NCBI GenBank assembly: GCA_020137815.1
Contig: CM035356.1
Location: 492,501-556,500 of the forward strand
Length of the DNA: 64,000 nucleotides
Direction of reading: 5' to 3'
Source: Hormiphora californensis
Taxonomy: Eukaryota; Ctenophora; Tentaculata; Cydippida; Pleurobrachiidae
Under the pieces are notes generated by a model that did not search any database, was not told the DNA's origin, and worked only from the letters and a program-made list of their open reading frames with translations. Of this stretch, positions 23,456 through 33,702 are shown in pieces; position 1 is the stretch's first letter; each line of letters opens with the position of its first letter. Position numbers and translations under genes: made by a program.

Positions 23456-26179
23456 CTATAATATTGTAATCTGATCACCGTCTGAGTTTTGCATAAATGC
23501 TTTGACCTCTGCTGCTGTGGGTCTATCCTCTGGATCACGTGATGTCATCTGCCCCAGGATCACCCTGTATTTAGGGTACTGTTCATCAATAAATCTGGAC
23601 ACCCTCCCTTCAGTCCTGAGCTGTTCCAGCACCTCTATCCTCTCCATCCCTGTACCGAACACCATCATCAGCTCGTAGAGAATGATTCCAAGTGCGAATA
23701 TATCAACTTTATAATCGTATTTAGTATCACTCTCCAACTCAGGAGCCATGTACAACTTAGTACCCAGATTGTGAGTGAGAGAGGGACCTGACTGATAATC
23801 ACTTGTCGTTACCTGGGGGGTAGTCGGCAGGACATCTGACATGACTGTAGCTAGACCAAAATCTGCAACCTTAACTACCTTTCCATCGACGGAGAATAAA
23901 ATATTACTCGGTTTGAGATCTCTGTGAATATGGTTTTGAGAGTGAATATAGTCGACTGCCTCGACAATTTGACTGAAAATGTTCATGTTACCCGCCCTGT
24001 CCCGGTGAGAGAGGAGCCAGTCTTTGAGGGTCTGATCGGAACACAACTGCATCTGTATGTACAACAGACACTCTCTACCACTCCCCTCCGAGTTGTGAGT
24101 TTCACCTGTCTCTGTGACCGTGTCTTCACCTACCACTGCCTGAGGGTGCTCCCTGATGTGCGAGGTGTTGGTGGTGGTTGTTCCAGAGAGGGTTATATCC
24201 CACTTTGGGGAGGGGTTGTTCTCCCCCGTCTCATCACGAAACACAATGGAGTCGCTCTGCTCATCACGAAACACTATGGAGTCGCTCTGCTCATCACGAA
24301 ACACTATGGAGTCACTCTGTTCGTCAAAAGAGGGAGGACGGTTTTTAGGAAGTTCAGAGTTCTCCGTTTCATCTTTGAAGATGATCGAATCACTTGTTTC
24401 CTCATTCACCGACCTGTTATCCCATCTTGAGGAACTATCATCTTGGAATACAATAGAATCACTCTCCTCGCCCCTGGAAGATGGGATATCCTTTCTAATC
24501 TCATCAGAATCGCTCTTATCAGAGAACACCCCGTGATCGGAGGTACTACCATAGCTCTTGGTAACACGTATACCAGAGTGGGTTTCTGAGTCGAAATGAT
24601 CGGAGGAGGTGTGTGTGAACTTGCGAGTCCTGGTCCACTCTCTACTAGGAGATTCCTTCCAACTGTTGTAGTACCTGAGTATATTAGTGTGTTCTAACTT
24701 CGCCATTGCAGCCACCTCCCTCTCCACCTTTCTCTTCAGCTCATCCCTAGAAGGTAGACGAATGATCTTGATCGCGTAGTTGTGTTCACTGATCCGGTGA
24801 CGTGCCTCAATAACCTTTCCAAAACCACCCTGACCCAACTCTCGGATAACCTCGAAATCCTGCTCAAATCGAGACTCAAAGGGTCTGTTTTCATCGAATA
24901 TAAAAACAGCCTTCTCTATTGGGCTGTGTGGGGACAACAATTCCACCTCGTCGCCCTCTGTGCCTGTACAGATGCTGGCCAGTTTAGGTTTCTTCTTGTA
25001 TAACCTCCTGTACAGCCAATAACTGAGAATTACAGCCAGCATGAGGGTTGCAGCTAGGTTCTGTAACAAGTACAAGATGTCCTCAACAGTGTACAATTCA
25101 GGCTCCTCCACGGGATCAACATGTTGAGGCATCCACACCTTGTGGACTAGCACGGCAGGGAGGTGGTGGGTGTGGGGTTTGTTAGGCAGCACTGCAAGGG
25201 CAGTTGACTGGTCATGCTGCCAACTTATTGTATTACGACCCTGCCTGCTGACTGAACTCAACCCAAGAGGGAATATCTCTCTGTTTAGTAGACCCATACC
25301 AAAGGATGATTTGTGGGGGTAGAAAGGCTGGATATACAACATGCCATCCCACTGTCCAACATAAATGTTAACCAGTCCTGTGTTATCAGATGTCTTGGTA
25401 CCATCATAGAACATGTTAATGTTAGCTAGAACCTCATTATTGAGCAGCCACGACTGGGACAGGGGACCAGGGAGGGAGGTCCGGGAGAATGTCCCGTCCT
25501 CAAACAGCGCCGTTATCTCCCCATTATCAACATCAAAACCAAGCTTTATTGGGAGGTGATCCAGGGCACAACTACCCTGTGTACCCTGCCCCATATACTG
25601 CATATCAATGTTAGATATAGACCAGTTCCAACTCTCTACACCAAGCTTCAGGTCCAATAATCTCACTGTTTTCCTCTCGTCAGTGATGGCTAGGATGGGT
25701 CTGTTGCCGATACTGCTCGCATTAGCCCTCTCACAGTTCTCCATGTTGCACGTGTACACAGGTTCCCCTGTATCTGGCAGTACCCCCCGGGTTGTTATCA
25801 TTTTACCCCCTATCCACCTCGTCCTCTGTTGTCCATCATGTTTCTGGTTCAGAAGGGTGTCCATTTGGGCATAGGGTTCAATCGAGGGCCAGGGGTTACT
25901 GCTGGTTGGGTTTATTGAGTACAGGTTCCCATCCAGGGACGGGATCAGGAGGATATTGTCCTTGATTGCCATGTTGGTGGAGGAGCTGAGGAGAGGGGAG
26001 CCCAGATCTAACTCCCACCGGAGGGGCAGGCCAGGGCTCAACTCTATCGCTGATATAACACCATCTAGTCGGGATATAAAGAGGAGTGGCTCATCGAACA
26101 CTTGACGGAGACAGATATCAGAGAGGTCTTGGGCGGATAGGACCAGAGAGATGAGAAGGAGGGAGAGGAACTGGAGCAT
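23456..26179 (-). CDS. EIF2AK3: PERK, ER-stress eIF2-alpha kinase (EIF2AK3), intronless
   Basis: One 907-codon frame. Residues 1-20 are a signal peptide (MLQFLSLLLISLVLSAQ). Residues about 25-355 form the ER-lumenal stress-sensing domain (LFISRLDGVISAIEL, IPSLDGNLYSIN). A TM helix follows at about 374-392 (ATLMLAVILSYWLY). The cytosolic kinase has the glycine loop GQGGFGKV (449-456), the VAIK lysine at about 471, a long Ser/Asp/Glu insert (about 510-700), HRDLKPSN (752-759), DFG (773-775) and the PERK/GCN2 activation segment GTKLYMAPE. This order identifies PERK, which phosphorylates eIF2-alpha on ER protein-folding stress. The insert holds several DSIVF-type repeats, three of them identical 10-mers. 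Its coding region has no intron although all neighbours are finely split. Confidence 0.96.
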   Translation of the reverse strand: MLQFLSLLLISLVLSAQDLSDICLRQVFDEPLLFISRLDGVISAIELSPGLPLRWELDLGSPLLSSSTNMAIKDNILLIPSLDGNLYSINPTSSNPWPSIEPYAQMDTLLNQKHDGQQRTRWIGGKMITTRGVLPDTGEPVYTCNMENCERANASSIGNRPILAITDERKTVRLLDLKLGVESWNWSISNIDMQYMGQGTQGSCALDHLPIKLGFDVDNGEITALFEDGTFSRTSLPGPLSQSWLLNNEVLANINMFYDGTKTSDNTGLVNIYVGQWDGMLYIQPFYPHKSSFGMGLLNREIFPLGLSSVSRQGRNTISWQHDQSTALAVLPNKPHTHHLPAVLVHKVWMPQHVDPVEEPELYTVEDILYLLQNLAATLMLAVILSYWLYRRLYKKKPKLASICTGTEGDEVELLSPHSPIEKAVFIFDENRPFESRFEQDFEVIRELGQGGFGKVIEARHRISEHNYAIKIIRLPSRDELKRKVEREVAAMAKLEHTNILRYYNSWKESPSREWTRTRKFTHTSSDHFDSETHSGIRVTKSYGSTSDHGVFSDKSDSDEIRKDIPSSRGEESDSIVFQDDSSSRWDNRSVNEETSDSIIFKDETENSELPKNRPPSFDEQSDSIVFRDEQSDSIVFRDEQSDSIVFRDETGENNPSPKWDITLSGTTTTNTSHIREHPQAVVGEDTVTETGETHNSEGSGRECLLYIQMQLCSDQTLKDWLLSHRDRAGNMNIFSQIVEAVDYIHSQNHIHRDLKPSNILFSVDGKVVKVADFGLATVMSDVLPTTPQVTTSDYQSGPSLTHNLGTKLYMAPELESDTKYDYKVDIFALGIILYELMMVFGTGMERIEVLEQLRTEGRVSRFIDEQYPKYRVILGQMTSRDPEDRPTAAEVKAFMQNSDGDQITIL
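24225..24320 (-). repeat. 30 bp tandem repeat in the PERK kinase insert
   Basis: Three near-identical 30-base units encode EQSDSIVFRD repeats. Weaker relatives flank them (ESDSIVFQDD, TSDSIIFKDE). The Ser residues sit in acidic surroundings, as in casein kinase 2 sites; that reading is inference. Confidence 0.9.
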
Positions 26180-26569
26180 GGTGACTGAAGGGACCCTGAG
26201 AGAAAATGGAGGGGGTTAGACATTTTCAGTAGAGATAAATCTGAATAATCTTGCGGTTGTTAACTCACCGTTTGGTTTATCCTCATTAGAGGATTAGCGT
26301 ACTTCGGCACTAATCATGTAACATTGCTAACATGAAAAAATATGGCGTTTGTTACAAAGTACATAATACTGCACTTAGGACAGTATATTGTACGGGGGAA
26401 GGTAAACAAATAACACAGGGTAAAAAACATAAAACTGAGCTTTTTAACATAGCTTGTTGGAATTGTCAAATATTTGTACAGAAGTAGCTCAAACTAATTA
26501 TTTGATGCATACAAAATATGATAAATTATAAAAAGTCTCTCTCTGTTCCTTTCTGATTGCAGTTGTTCC
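26180..26569. promoter_or_regulatory. Intergenic region upstream of PERK
   Basis: Less than 400 AT-rich bases separate the PERK start from the stop of the next minus-strand gene, so the PERK promoter should lie here. I saw no convincing TATA box or ER-stress element. Confidence 0.4.
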
Positions 26570-28318
26570 CTATAAATTAGATTGTATCGCGTCCACTTTT
26601 CGAAGTGTCGCTTCCATCAACTTCTCCATCTTGGACTGCCTTTTCTCAATAACATCCAGACGATCTTCAATAGCAAATGTAGTATCCACCGCCTATAGGG
26701 AAACAGTGGGGTGAGCGAGTTTTATTTAAAACTAAAAGATAGTTTGACAGCGTGTAGTTTAAATTATAAAGAGAGTAATACTGTTTGTATACCTGTTTGG
26801 CTATCTCATTTTTCAGCCACCTAGTCTCACTTTCAACGAACCCCTTTAATTCCTTGAACTGTTGTTCTATCATGGTTGATATGATGACCATCTGTTCAGG
26901 GGTCTCTCCCACTGGGAGCGGAGTTGATAGGATAGGAGATGGCGGTTTCCTTATATTCTGTTGTTTGTTGCTTTGACCTTGGGAATATGAAATAGAATCA
27001 CTAATGAGGAGTGGAGAAACAACATTATAATTTAAACTATTTGTTGTCCACCGATCGACATTGTTCAGTATATACATTTCCCTTATGGGAGAGGGGCAGA
27101 GTATTTACCGTGTTCCAAGAGGCGCTTCATTTCAGCAAACTCCTCCCCAAGAAATGATTTTAGAGCAGACATGTGCCGTTCAGAAACCGCATCATTCACA
27201 CTACTGATACCTGCGAGAAATAGCAATTTAGAGGTTTTAAAACCAACCTGCCCCAGCACACATCCGTTTAGGTTTTTAAAAACATGATCCATCTTTATTC
27301 AACATACCGGTACCAGTTAGGAGACTTGTAGTAGGAGGCGTTAGTGGGTCTTGAATAAGTGAACCTTGACCTGGGCTCGCTTCTAGCACACCAGTACTGT
27401 GATTTGGTGCCAACAGATTTCTGTTCTGATGATTGAGACGGATTAATTGGGGAGGGGGATTAAAAGAGGAACAGGGAGGGGAAAAAGTATCAACAGGATA
27501 TGGGAACAATGCGAGTTGCAAGGTAACATTAAACATTTGTTACATACCGTAGTTTTGTTTTTCCTGTCCGAAATTTGGGATAACGCTGGACTGGGGCTGG
27601 CATGTCGATGCAGTATCACTCCTGACTTTCTGAAATAATGAAGCGTTATTTTGACAAACTAAACAGGCCTGAACACAGAAAATAATACAAACTCACAATT
27701 TATAAATCACCCAATTTAAAAGCGCCGACACAGTGTCAAGCGACTACCAAACAAATTGTGTACTAGGTCTACAACGTACGGTGTTGAAGATATGCGTGGA
27801 GGGTGGGTGGGCTCGATACCGGCTGGTGATTTTGAGTAGTTAGCTAATAGTCGTGAGGGTTGATTCCCTGGTGCAGTGTTCTCTTTCCCCGTTATCTGGG
27901 AGATGTTTCTTTTGCTGGGCTGATCCACTGACAATGATCCTCTTTTGAGGGGCTCTTTTGCTCCTGTAATGTTGTTATTATGCAGGGGAATTCATTGGGC
28001 CAATTTCATAACACGCCATATCACAGAATGCTACTGGACAAGAGATTTTAAAACTAGTGTCAGCTAGTAATATATTATACCTGGGGTGCTGTATGTAGAG
28101 TTGGAGATTAGATCGCTGATGTTGAACGATGAATTCTCCTCCAAACTCTGCTCTTCTGCTTTCAGTTCTTTAGCTGCACTATTTCTACTAGCTGTAATAG
28201 AGTGTTACAGAGTGGTTCGTTTAGATCAGTTAAGAAAGTAACTCTTGTTCCATTAATTACCTTTCTGTGAAACCAGTTGTCTTGGTCTTGTGGTCCCTGA
28301 ATAGCGTGATTCTGACAT
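26570..28318 (-). CDS. Coiled-coil protein with KEN motif, unrecognised
   Basis: About eight small minus-strand exons. ATG at 28318 (MSESRYSGTTRPRQLVSQK) ending at a GTAATT donor; then a Ser/Glu-rich exon (about 28197-28085) and a disordered exon (about 27965-27765) with ITGKENTAP, a KEN degradation motif; further Ser/Pro exons (about 27630-27548, 27430-27309). The C-terminal helical half has SERHMSALKSFLGEEFAEMK (27210-27110), EQQFKELKGFVESE (about 26990-26792) and IEDRLDVIEKRQSKMEKLM, with stop TAG at 26570. The layout, a disordered N-half plus a C-terminal coiled coil with a KEN box, recalls centrosomal or spindle adaptors, but no family signature is clear. Confidence 0.7.
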
Positions 28319-28520
28319 AACTCTTCCTAATTTCTATTGGGCATCTCCAGTCAATACAAAGAAGCTCACAAGAATATAATACAGCACGATTTGAATCAAT
28401 AAAAACGTTAAAATTGTATTTGTACATTGCACATAGAACATGAAGCTACATTGTTTAATTTACATTTTATTTTGCGTCACATTGATTGGTAAAGTCTTTA
28501 TCTACACTGTGTTATCCCCC

Positions 28521-29038
28521 TTATTTCCTCTCCTCAACCTTTCTCGGGCGTTGTTGCCCAGCAGAAGAAACAGGCCTAGTTCCCATCGTGCTCTTAGTGT
28601 TCAAAAGACGATTTAACAAGTGCTGAAAAGTGTGTCAATATCTTATTATTTTGTTAACTGAGACTGTTTTGCTCATCTGTTATAGTTTAGTACACATTGA
28701 GTGTGAAGTGATAGTTTGAGATTTCGTACATATCATGAGACTAGACTACTATGTAATATAGTAATCGCCTTTGTTTTACTTACATGGTTTTCTGATTGAA
28801 TACGATTTTCCTGCTTCTTCCTATTTATAGGCGGCGTGGTTTGGTCGAGGTGCTGTCTTTTGAGGATTAAATTGTGGAGTTCTGCCCTGTAGAGAAATAC
28901 CAATTGAGCCGTTAAAACGTAAAACCACCCAACCACAAAAGCTCTGGAAATCTTACCGACCTGAATGGCAACAAGACTTTTAAGAATTCTTTTGTTTTCC
29001 TCTTCGATCATTCTTGCTTCGCACTTGTTGAATGACAT
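28521..29038 (-). CDS. Small CFAP97D/Hemingway-like protein
   Basis: ATG at 29038 (MSFNKCEARMIEEENKRILKSL), then a frame with QTTPPINRKKQENRIQSENH ending at a GTAAGT donor (about 28781), then a last exon HLLNRLLNTKSTMG... with TAA at 28521-28523. The two I-E-x-E-N-x-x-L-L motifs and the short length fit CFAP97D/Hemingway domain proteins, which are linked to cilia; I recalled this pattern and did not search. The apparent intron (GTAAGA near 28961 to CTACAG near 28892) is not a multiple of three, while reading straight through is open. The central structure is therefore unsettled. Confidence 0.5.
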
Positions 29039-29069
29039 CTTCTAAGCCCTATTAATTATCAAATGTGAA

Positions 29070-29150
29070 TTTTTATCGGACTCGATTTACCATCCCCCAA
29101 TTTACCAGCCCCCAATTAACTGGACAGATAAACTTCCCCCGGGGTTCATA
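29070..29150. mobile_element. Degenerate pogo/Tigger-like MITE fragment, copy 2
   Basis: CGGACTCGATTTACCATCCCC, repeated CCCAATTTACC/CCCAATTAACT motifs and AACTTCCCCCGGGG correspond to the left half of the elements at 14302 and 53158. The right end is missing. Confidence 0.55.
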
Positions 29151-29491
29151 ATATGAAAAATATTTCAGTTACGTAAAATCAGAGTGTCAAGCTAAGCCAC
29201 CAGTATCACTGAAAAGCAAAATAAGTACAAAATCGATGCCAAAGTCGAAAATAAAAAAGTCAAAACGAAAGTCAAAATAAAAATGTCAAACTTCAGATTT
29301 TCAAAATATCGCACTCGCGTCGACATTTGCGCGCGGCACCCTACGCGCAGTAAATATTAACCGTTGACTTATATTTTTGTGCGTGTTACGTCGATTGAAA
29401 ACGTCTGAGTGAAAACAAAGAAGAATCGGGTGAAACTTTCAATGAAAGTTACAGGAAACCCAGGCATTATACGATATGTAGCCCACAGTGC

Positions 29492-29550
29492 TGTCTGGCG
29501 GCGCCAGACCCCAATTTGATTCTCAAATGGGTCGCGGCGCCAGACAGCCA
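29492..29550. repeat. GC-rich hairpin, copy 2
   Basis: CTGTCTGGCGGCGCCAGACC...GGCGCCAGACAG surrounds the loop TTTGATTCTCAAAT, the same loop as at 13755-13806. Confidence 0.7.
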
Positions 29551-29644
29551 CAGTGCGGGTCCGGGTCGGTGTCACCAGACACAGACTAGACATTGACACA
29601 TTTGCAGTTGCACTTGATTTGACATGTTCCTTGTCTGTCAGCTC

Positions 29645-29998
29645 TCACACCGGGCCGAAGGCCCGGTGCGAGCTTACGCGGCGCTTAAGTGCCGATAGAC
29701 AGACTGCGTAGCATGGCAACACTTGATCCACTGTTGAAGATAGAACACTTAAACACACATTTTTTGAAACCATGAAGACAGTTATTGCTATAAATAAACA
29801 AATAAAATTATCCAATGCATTTACTTTAAGTCTAAGTTCAACAGCATTTAGCAATGCCAGTGCCACATTGGTTCCAAAATCCACCAGATCTTCATCTAGA
29901 CCATAAATTAAACTTAACTCTGACTCTGAACTGCTATTTTCTTTCAACGAAGATGTCATTATTTTATTAAATTTCCTGGAAGTGGCTCTTTTATCCAT
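29645..29998 (-). CDS. Possible first exon or small gene, unrecognised
   Basis: The frame starts MDKRATSRKFNKIMTSSLKE and continues with an acidic, helical stretch (SESELSLIYGLDEDLVDFG). It may splice at a GTAAAT near 29823, after ELRLK, because the sequence beyond is low in coding character and ends in a GC hairpin (CCGGGCCGAAGGCCCGG, 29651-29667). No matching downstream exon was found. It may instead be fortuitous. Confidence 0.3.
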   Translation of the reverse strand: MDKRATSRKFNKIMTSSLKENSSSESELSLIYGLDEDLVDFGTNVALALLNAVELRLKVNALDNFICLFIAITVFMVSKNVCLSVLSSTVDQVLPCYAVCLSALKRRVSSHRAFGPV

Positions 29999-30129
29999 AA
30001 TAATAACGCTTAAAATCAGCTCACAAAAAAGCAGTCTTTTTCTCTCCCCTCAACAGTCACTTGAACAGTCACACTTAATCACTGCAAATCATCAACTCAT
30101 TAAATCTGCTAATTAACATGCCCCATTGT

Positions 30130-32639
30130 TCATGTTAGAGCAGTCGTTTGATAGATACCACTCTTATCTTGATAATACTGTGCTGCGTAGGATGCGGCAC
30201 TGGGAAACGCTGGCTCCTTGAACGCTGTAGTCGTGTCAGCTGCAGACTTGCTGTAGGGTGCCATGCCACCACCGGTACTGCAGACTACCGGGGAGGGTTT
30301 GGAGATGGAGGGGTACAGGCTGTGAAAATGGCCATCTGAAACAAACCGGAATTTAGTGATTTGCTTTGTTGAATGTTGTTCTCTAAGAAAAGAATGTTCG
30401 AACGAAAGAACGGGGCATTCATATTTGAAAGTGGTCTAATCTCTTCATTCCCTAGAAATTGAGCACGCTATTGAGCTATTCATTCCCCTTTCTCTAACCT
30501 GTTGAGTCGGCTCTCTGAACGGTGGGAGTTTGTAGTGGCGTTAACACAGTTAGAGAGCTAGTTGATGGAGGGGGTACCGTCGTTGCTGGGGGCGACAAGG
30601 GCGACTGGTAACCATGGTAACCGCTCCACATGTAGTTAGGAAAGGATGGAAAGGTATTGGCAAAGGAAGAGTAGAGATGGTGGGGCGCTGGGAAGGTGTT
30701 TGTTGTAACTTCTGAATCCTAGGGAGGAAGAATTGTTAGCATCAGGGGGAACTAGGAAGGGGAGGAAGAATTGTTAGCATCTCGGGGAACACATAGTGCT
30801 ACTGTACCAGAGAATGTTTGTCATGGTTATCGAATTTGCAACTGTCACATAAAAATTGATGAGCCCAGGGATCATCTTAACTTCTCTCTCCCTCTCTCTC
30901 CCTCTCCCCCGTCTCTCTCGTCTCCATCTCTCCATCTCTTTCACTCTCTATCTCTCTCTCTCTCTCTATCTCTCTCTCCCTCTCTCCATCTCTCTATCTC
31001 TCTATCCCTCTCTCCATCTCTCCACTTATTCCCTCCCATTTCTCATCTCAAACGAATGAAAATCGCAGCTCACTCAACCACTATGTTAGTTAAGCAGTCC
31101 TTACATTAGTGATTTTAGGGTTTGATGCTGCTGTTGCTGTGGTAAAGGATGAGAATCCTGAATGGGTGGTGTAATAAGATGGCACCTCCTTCCTCAGCAA
31201 CCTCTCCTCACTACCAAGGAGGTTGTATCGTGCCTCGTTCAGCCTCTTCCACTTGGTCCGTCTGGGGAGTAGTTGGATATTAGTTAGGGAAAGAGCGGGG
31301 TGGGGAGGGAGAGAGATGGGGAGGGGAGATAGAGAGGAGAAATAGAGACGGAGGTCGGAGAGAGAGGGGGAGATAGCGAGATGGGGAGGGAGAGATAAAG
31401 GTATGGAAAAAGATAGAGAAAATGGAGACAAAAAAGAAATAAAGGACACTAACCTGTTCTGAAACCATGTTTTAATCTGAGAGTCGGTTAGCCCAAGTTC
31501 GGAACATAGGAGGGTTCTGTCCGCCACACTGACGTACCTGGGGATTGACATAATTTAAGAAGAGGTGAGGAGAGGAAGGGATATATTATAGGGAGATAGG
31601 AAGATGTTATCTTGGAATGACATTATCATGATTATCATGTCCACCGGATTATTATTTTTTGATATTTCTTATCAATATTCAATGTCAGTCTGATATTTAT
31701 AAGAAATAAAACTGATATGGTTTACGGGTGATTATATTATTTAAACGGTCTAAACGGTATAGATCGGTATAGACCAGTGCAGTACCCACCCCGCCCGGAG
31801 ATGGTTATGGAACGTTACAAGATATCGGTCTAGACGACCTTCTCATAACATTAAGAGATATGCAGTAAGGGGGAATATCTTTTAGTAAGAGTCAAAATGT
31901 AGTAATGGATTCTTTAGTTAATCGTGCTAAGTGAGTTTTAGATACAAAAATGGGTAGAATTCATGTCTTTCACGTCTAATGAAAAATGACTGATGAAATT
32001 AAATCTAGAAAAGTATTATCCCCTCCCCTAAAACATTTCAAAGTTAACCCTCTCCCTCTCCCAGTGATCTGACATGAGTTCTCTGCCAGGTTAGAAGTTT
32101 CACCATTTAGTAGTCAAACCAGCAAACCCCATTATTACGTGTTTGCCTTCTAGCTACAGCTACCCTCCCTCTGCCGTGTGAAGGGGAGAAACTAGACTAA
32201 ATGGTAGCCAGGGAAGACCGAAAATAACACACGATATATAAACTATTCTGATGATCGCTTTAACAAAAAACTCACTTGTTAATTCTGAAGCGTCTCTCCA
32301 GCTCCTTCAGCTGATCATCACTAAAACATGTCCTGGGTCTCCTTGCCTTCCTAAGGGCAGCCCCATCACTACCCGCCTGGTCGCTGGTATCTGCCACCAT
32401 CCGGCACGGCCTGTATCCCTCAGGCTGGATCGGGATGGGTCTGGTGTGCTCTATATCTAGATGATGTCGCTCCATGAGCTCACCCTTTGAGGTCACCTGG
32501 TAGGGGAAGTGGGAGTTATTATTATAGGAGGAATGAGACTGGGGGAAGTAGGAGTTATAGGAGGACTGATAATTGTAGGGAGAAAGGTTTGTTCTAGAAT
32601 TTAGCGGGTGATGGATGCTTAGTAAAGGGGGAGTTAGCT
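30130..32639 (-). CDS. ANTP-class homeobox transcription factor, Tlx/Bar-like
   Basis: Five phase-consistent minus-strand exons: 32639-32276, 31537-31454, 31261-31105, 30718-30499, 30335-30130 (TGA). The homeodomain starts RRPRTCFSDDQLKELERRF, continues KYVSVADRTLLCSELGLTDS and ends QIKTWFQNRRTKWKR. It keeps R5, L16, F20, W48, F49, N51 and R53, with Thr at 47. Thr47 plus WFQNRRTKW resembles Tlx and Bar families more than Hox. The N-terminal part is Tyr/Asn/Ser/Gln-rich; the C-terminal part is Ser/Thr/Pro-rich and ends in a Tyr-rich tail. Two introns cut the homeodomain, after residue 23 and within codon 52. The exon at 32639 opens in phase 0 at a CTTTAG acceptor, so a 5' exon is missing. Confidence 0.88.
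30880..31030. repeat. CT-rich low-complexity tract
   Basis: Imperfect CTCTCTCC/ATCTCT repeats lie in the homeobox gene intron between the exons ending 31105 and starting 30718. Many interruptions suggest an old tract. Confidence 0.9.
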
Positions 32640-32823
32640 AAAGATGATATAGTTGATGTTGGGTATCACAGGGTCTTTGTTAGAGGCCCTAAGAGTCTCA
32701 TATAATGAAACACTTCATTAAAATTGTTTGTTCTTTATCGCTTTAAATAGTTTTTTTCAAGCAGACTTAAAAGAAAAGGGATAGAATAAAAGAGAGAAAA
32801 AGGGAGAGAAAGAGAGAGAGGGA

Positions 32824-32827
<4 letters not shown>

Positions 32828-32905
<78 letters not shown>

Positions 32906-32914
32906 GAGAGAGAG
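32828..32914. repeat. (GA)n microsatellite
   Basis: Nearly pure GA dinucleotides upstream of the first located homeobox exon. Confidence 0.96.
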
Positions 32915-33527
32915 AATGAGTGAGATCAGGGGGATCTTGTTTGTTTGCAAAGCACGTGACAATGAAAGGGTGCTTCGTTACCCCCGCTATTGTGAAATGG
33001 CGGAGAGTTAAAAGAAGAAGCACACATAATAACATGGCGCTCTATTGCTACAACCGAGGAAAGAGGACCCAGGTGACTTTGAAATAAAGGGTTTTAGATT
33101 GCCCCCACCTGGGAAGACAAAGCCCTCACAAATTGGGTAAAGTATTTACTGAGCTGTAACTTTCCGGGAACTAAGGGATCCAGTACGGCAATTTTAACCT
33201 GTTTGTCCCAGCATGGGCAAGTGATAGTAACACTGTGCAAAGAGTCAGGAACACAAGGATATATTATGCGATATCTAGAAATGTATTCATTTCAGTATTA
33301 GATGCAAATGCATGATAATTGACACAGTTTACAATATCAAGCCGATTTAATTTACCTTAAACTGGGGAGGTGATGTACTAGTAACAAAAGTCATCTCTCA
33401 CAAAATTCAAAACAGCTTGTGGAGAAATCAAGAAATTTCAAGAAATGTGTTCTGGTTCACACAGGCGATTCTGGGAGACATACACAGCGTTAACAGTTAC
33501 GTCACAATCTCTCCACCTTCAGTAGGG

Positions 33528-33532
<5 letters not shown>

Positions 33533-33604
<72 letters not shown>

Positions 33605-33605
33605 C
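33533..33605. repeat. (CT)n microsatellite
   Basis: About 70 bases of CT dinucleotide, next to a possible minus-strand 5' exon (33651-33702). Confidence 0.96.
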
Positions 33606-33650
33606 TCTCCCCCCGCAGGTGCTCCACAATGATATGCCCCCCGCGCTTAC

Positions 33651-33702
33651 CAAGTCCGCTAGTGGTCCAGTGTTCTTGCACTCCCATAGGATGGTCCTTC
33701 AT
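33651..33702 (-). CDS. Candidate 5' exon (MKDHPMGVQEHWTTSGL)
   Basis: A short ATG-started frame ends at a strong GTAAGC donor. It lies upstream of the homeobox exons on the same strand. Its phase (1) does not fit the phase-0 start of the exon at 32639, so an extra exon would be needed. Speculative. Confidence 0.2.

Noticed and set aside
23924-24536. Plus-strand frames opposite the PERK kinase insert
   Set aside because: Shadows of the PERK frame; the minus-strand frame has all kinase motifs.
33651-33702. Firm assignment of this frame as homeobox exon 1
   Set aside because: Splice phase does not match the exon at 32639 and no linking exon was found, so it is listed only as a low-confidence candidate.
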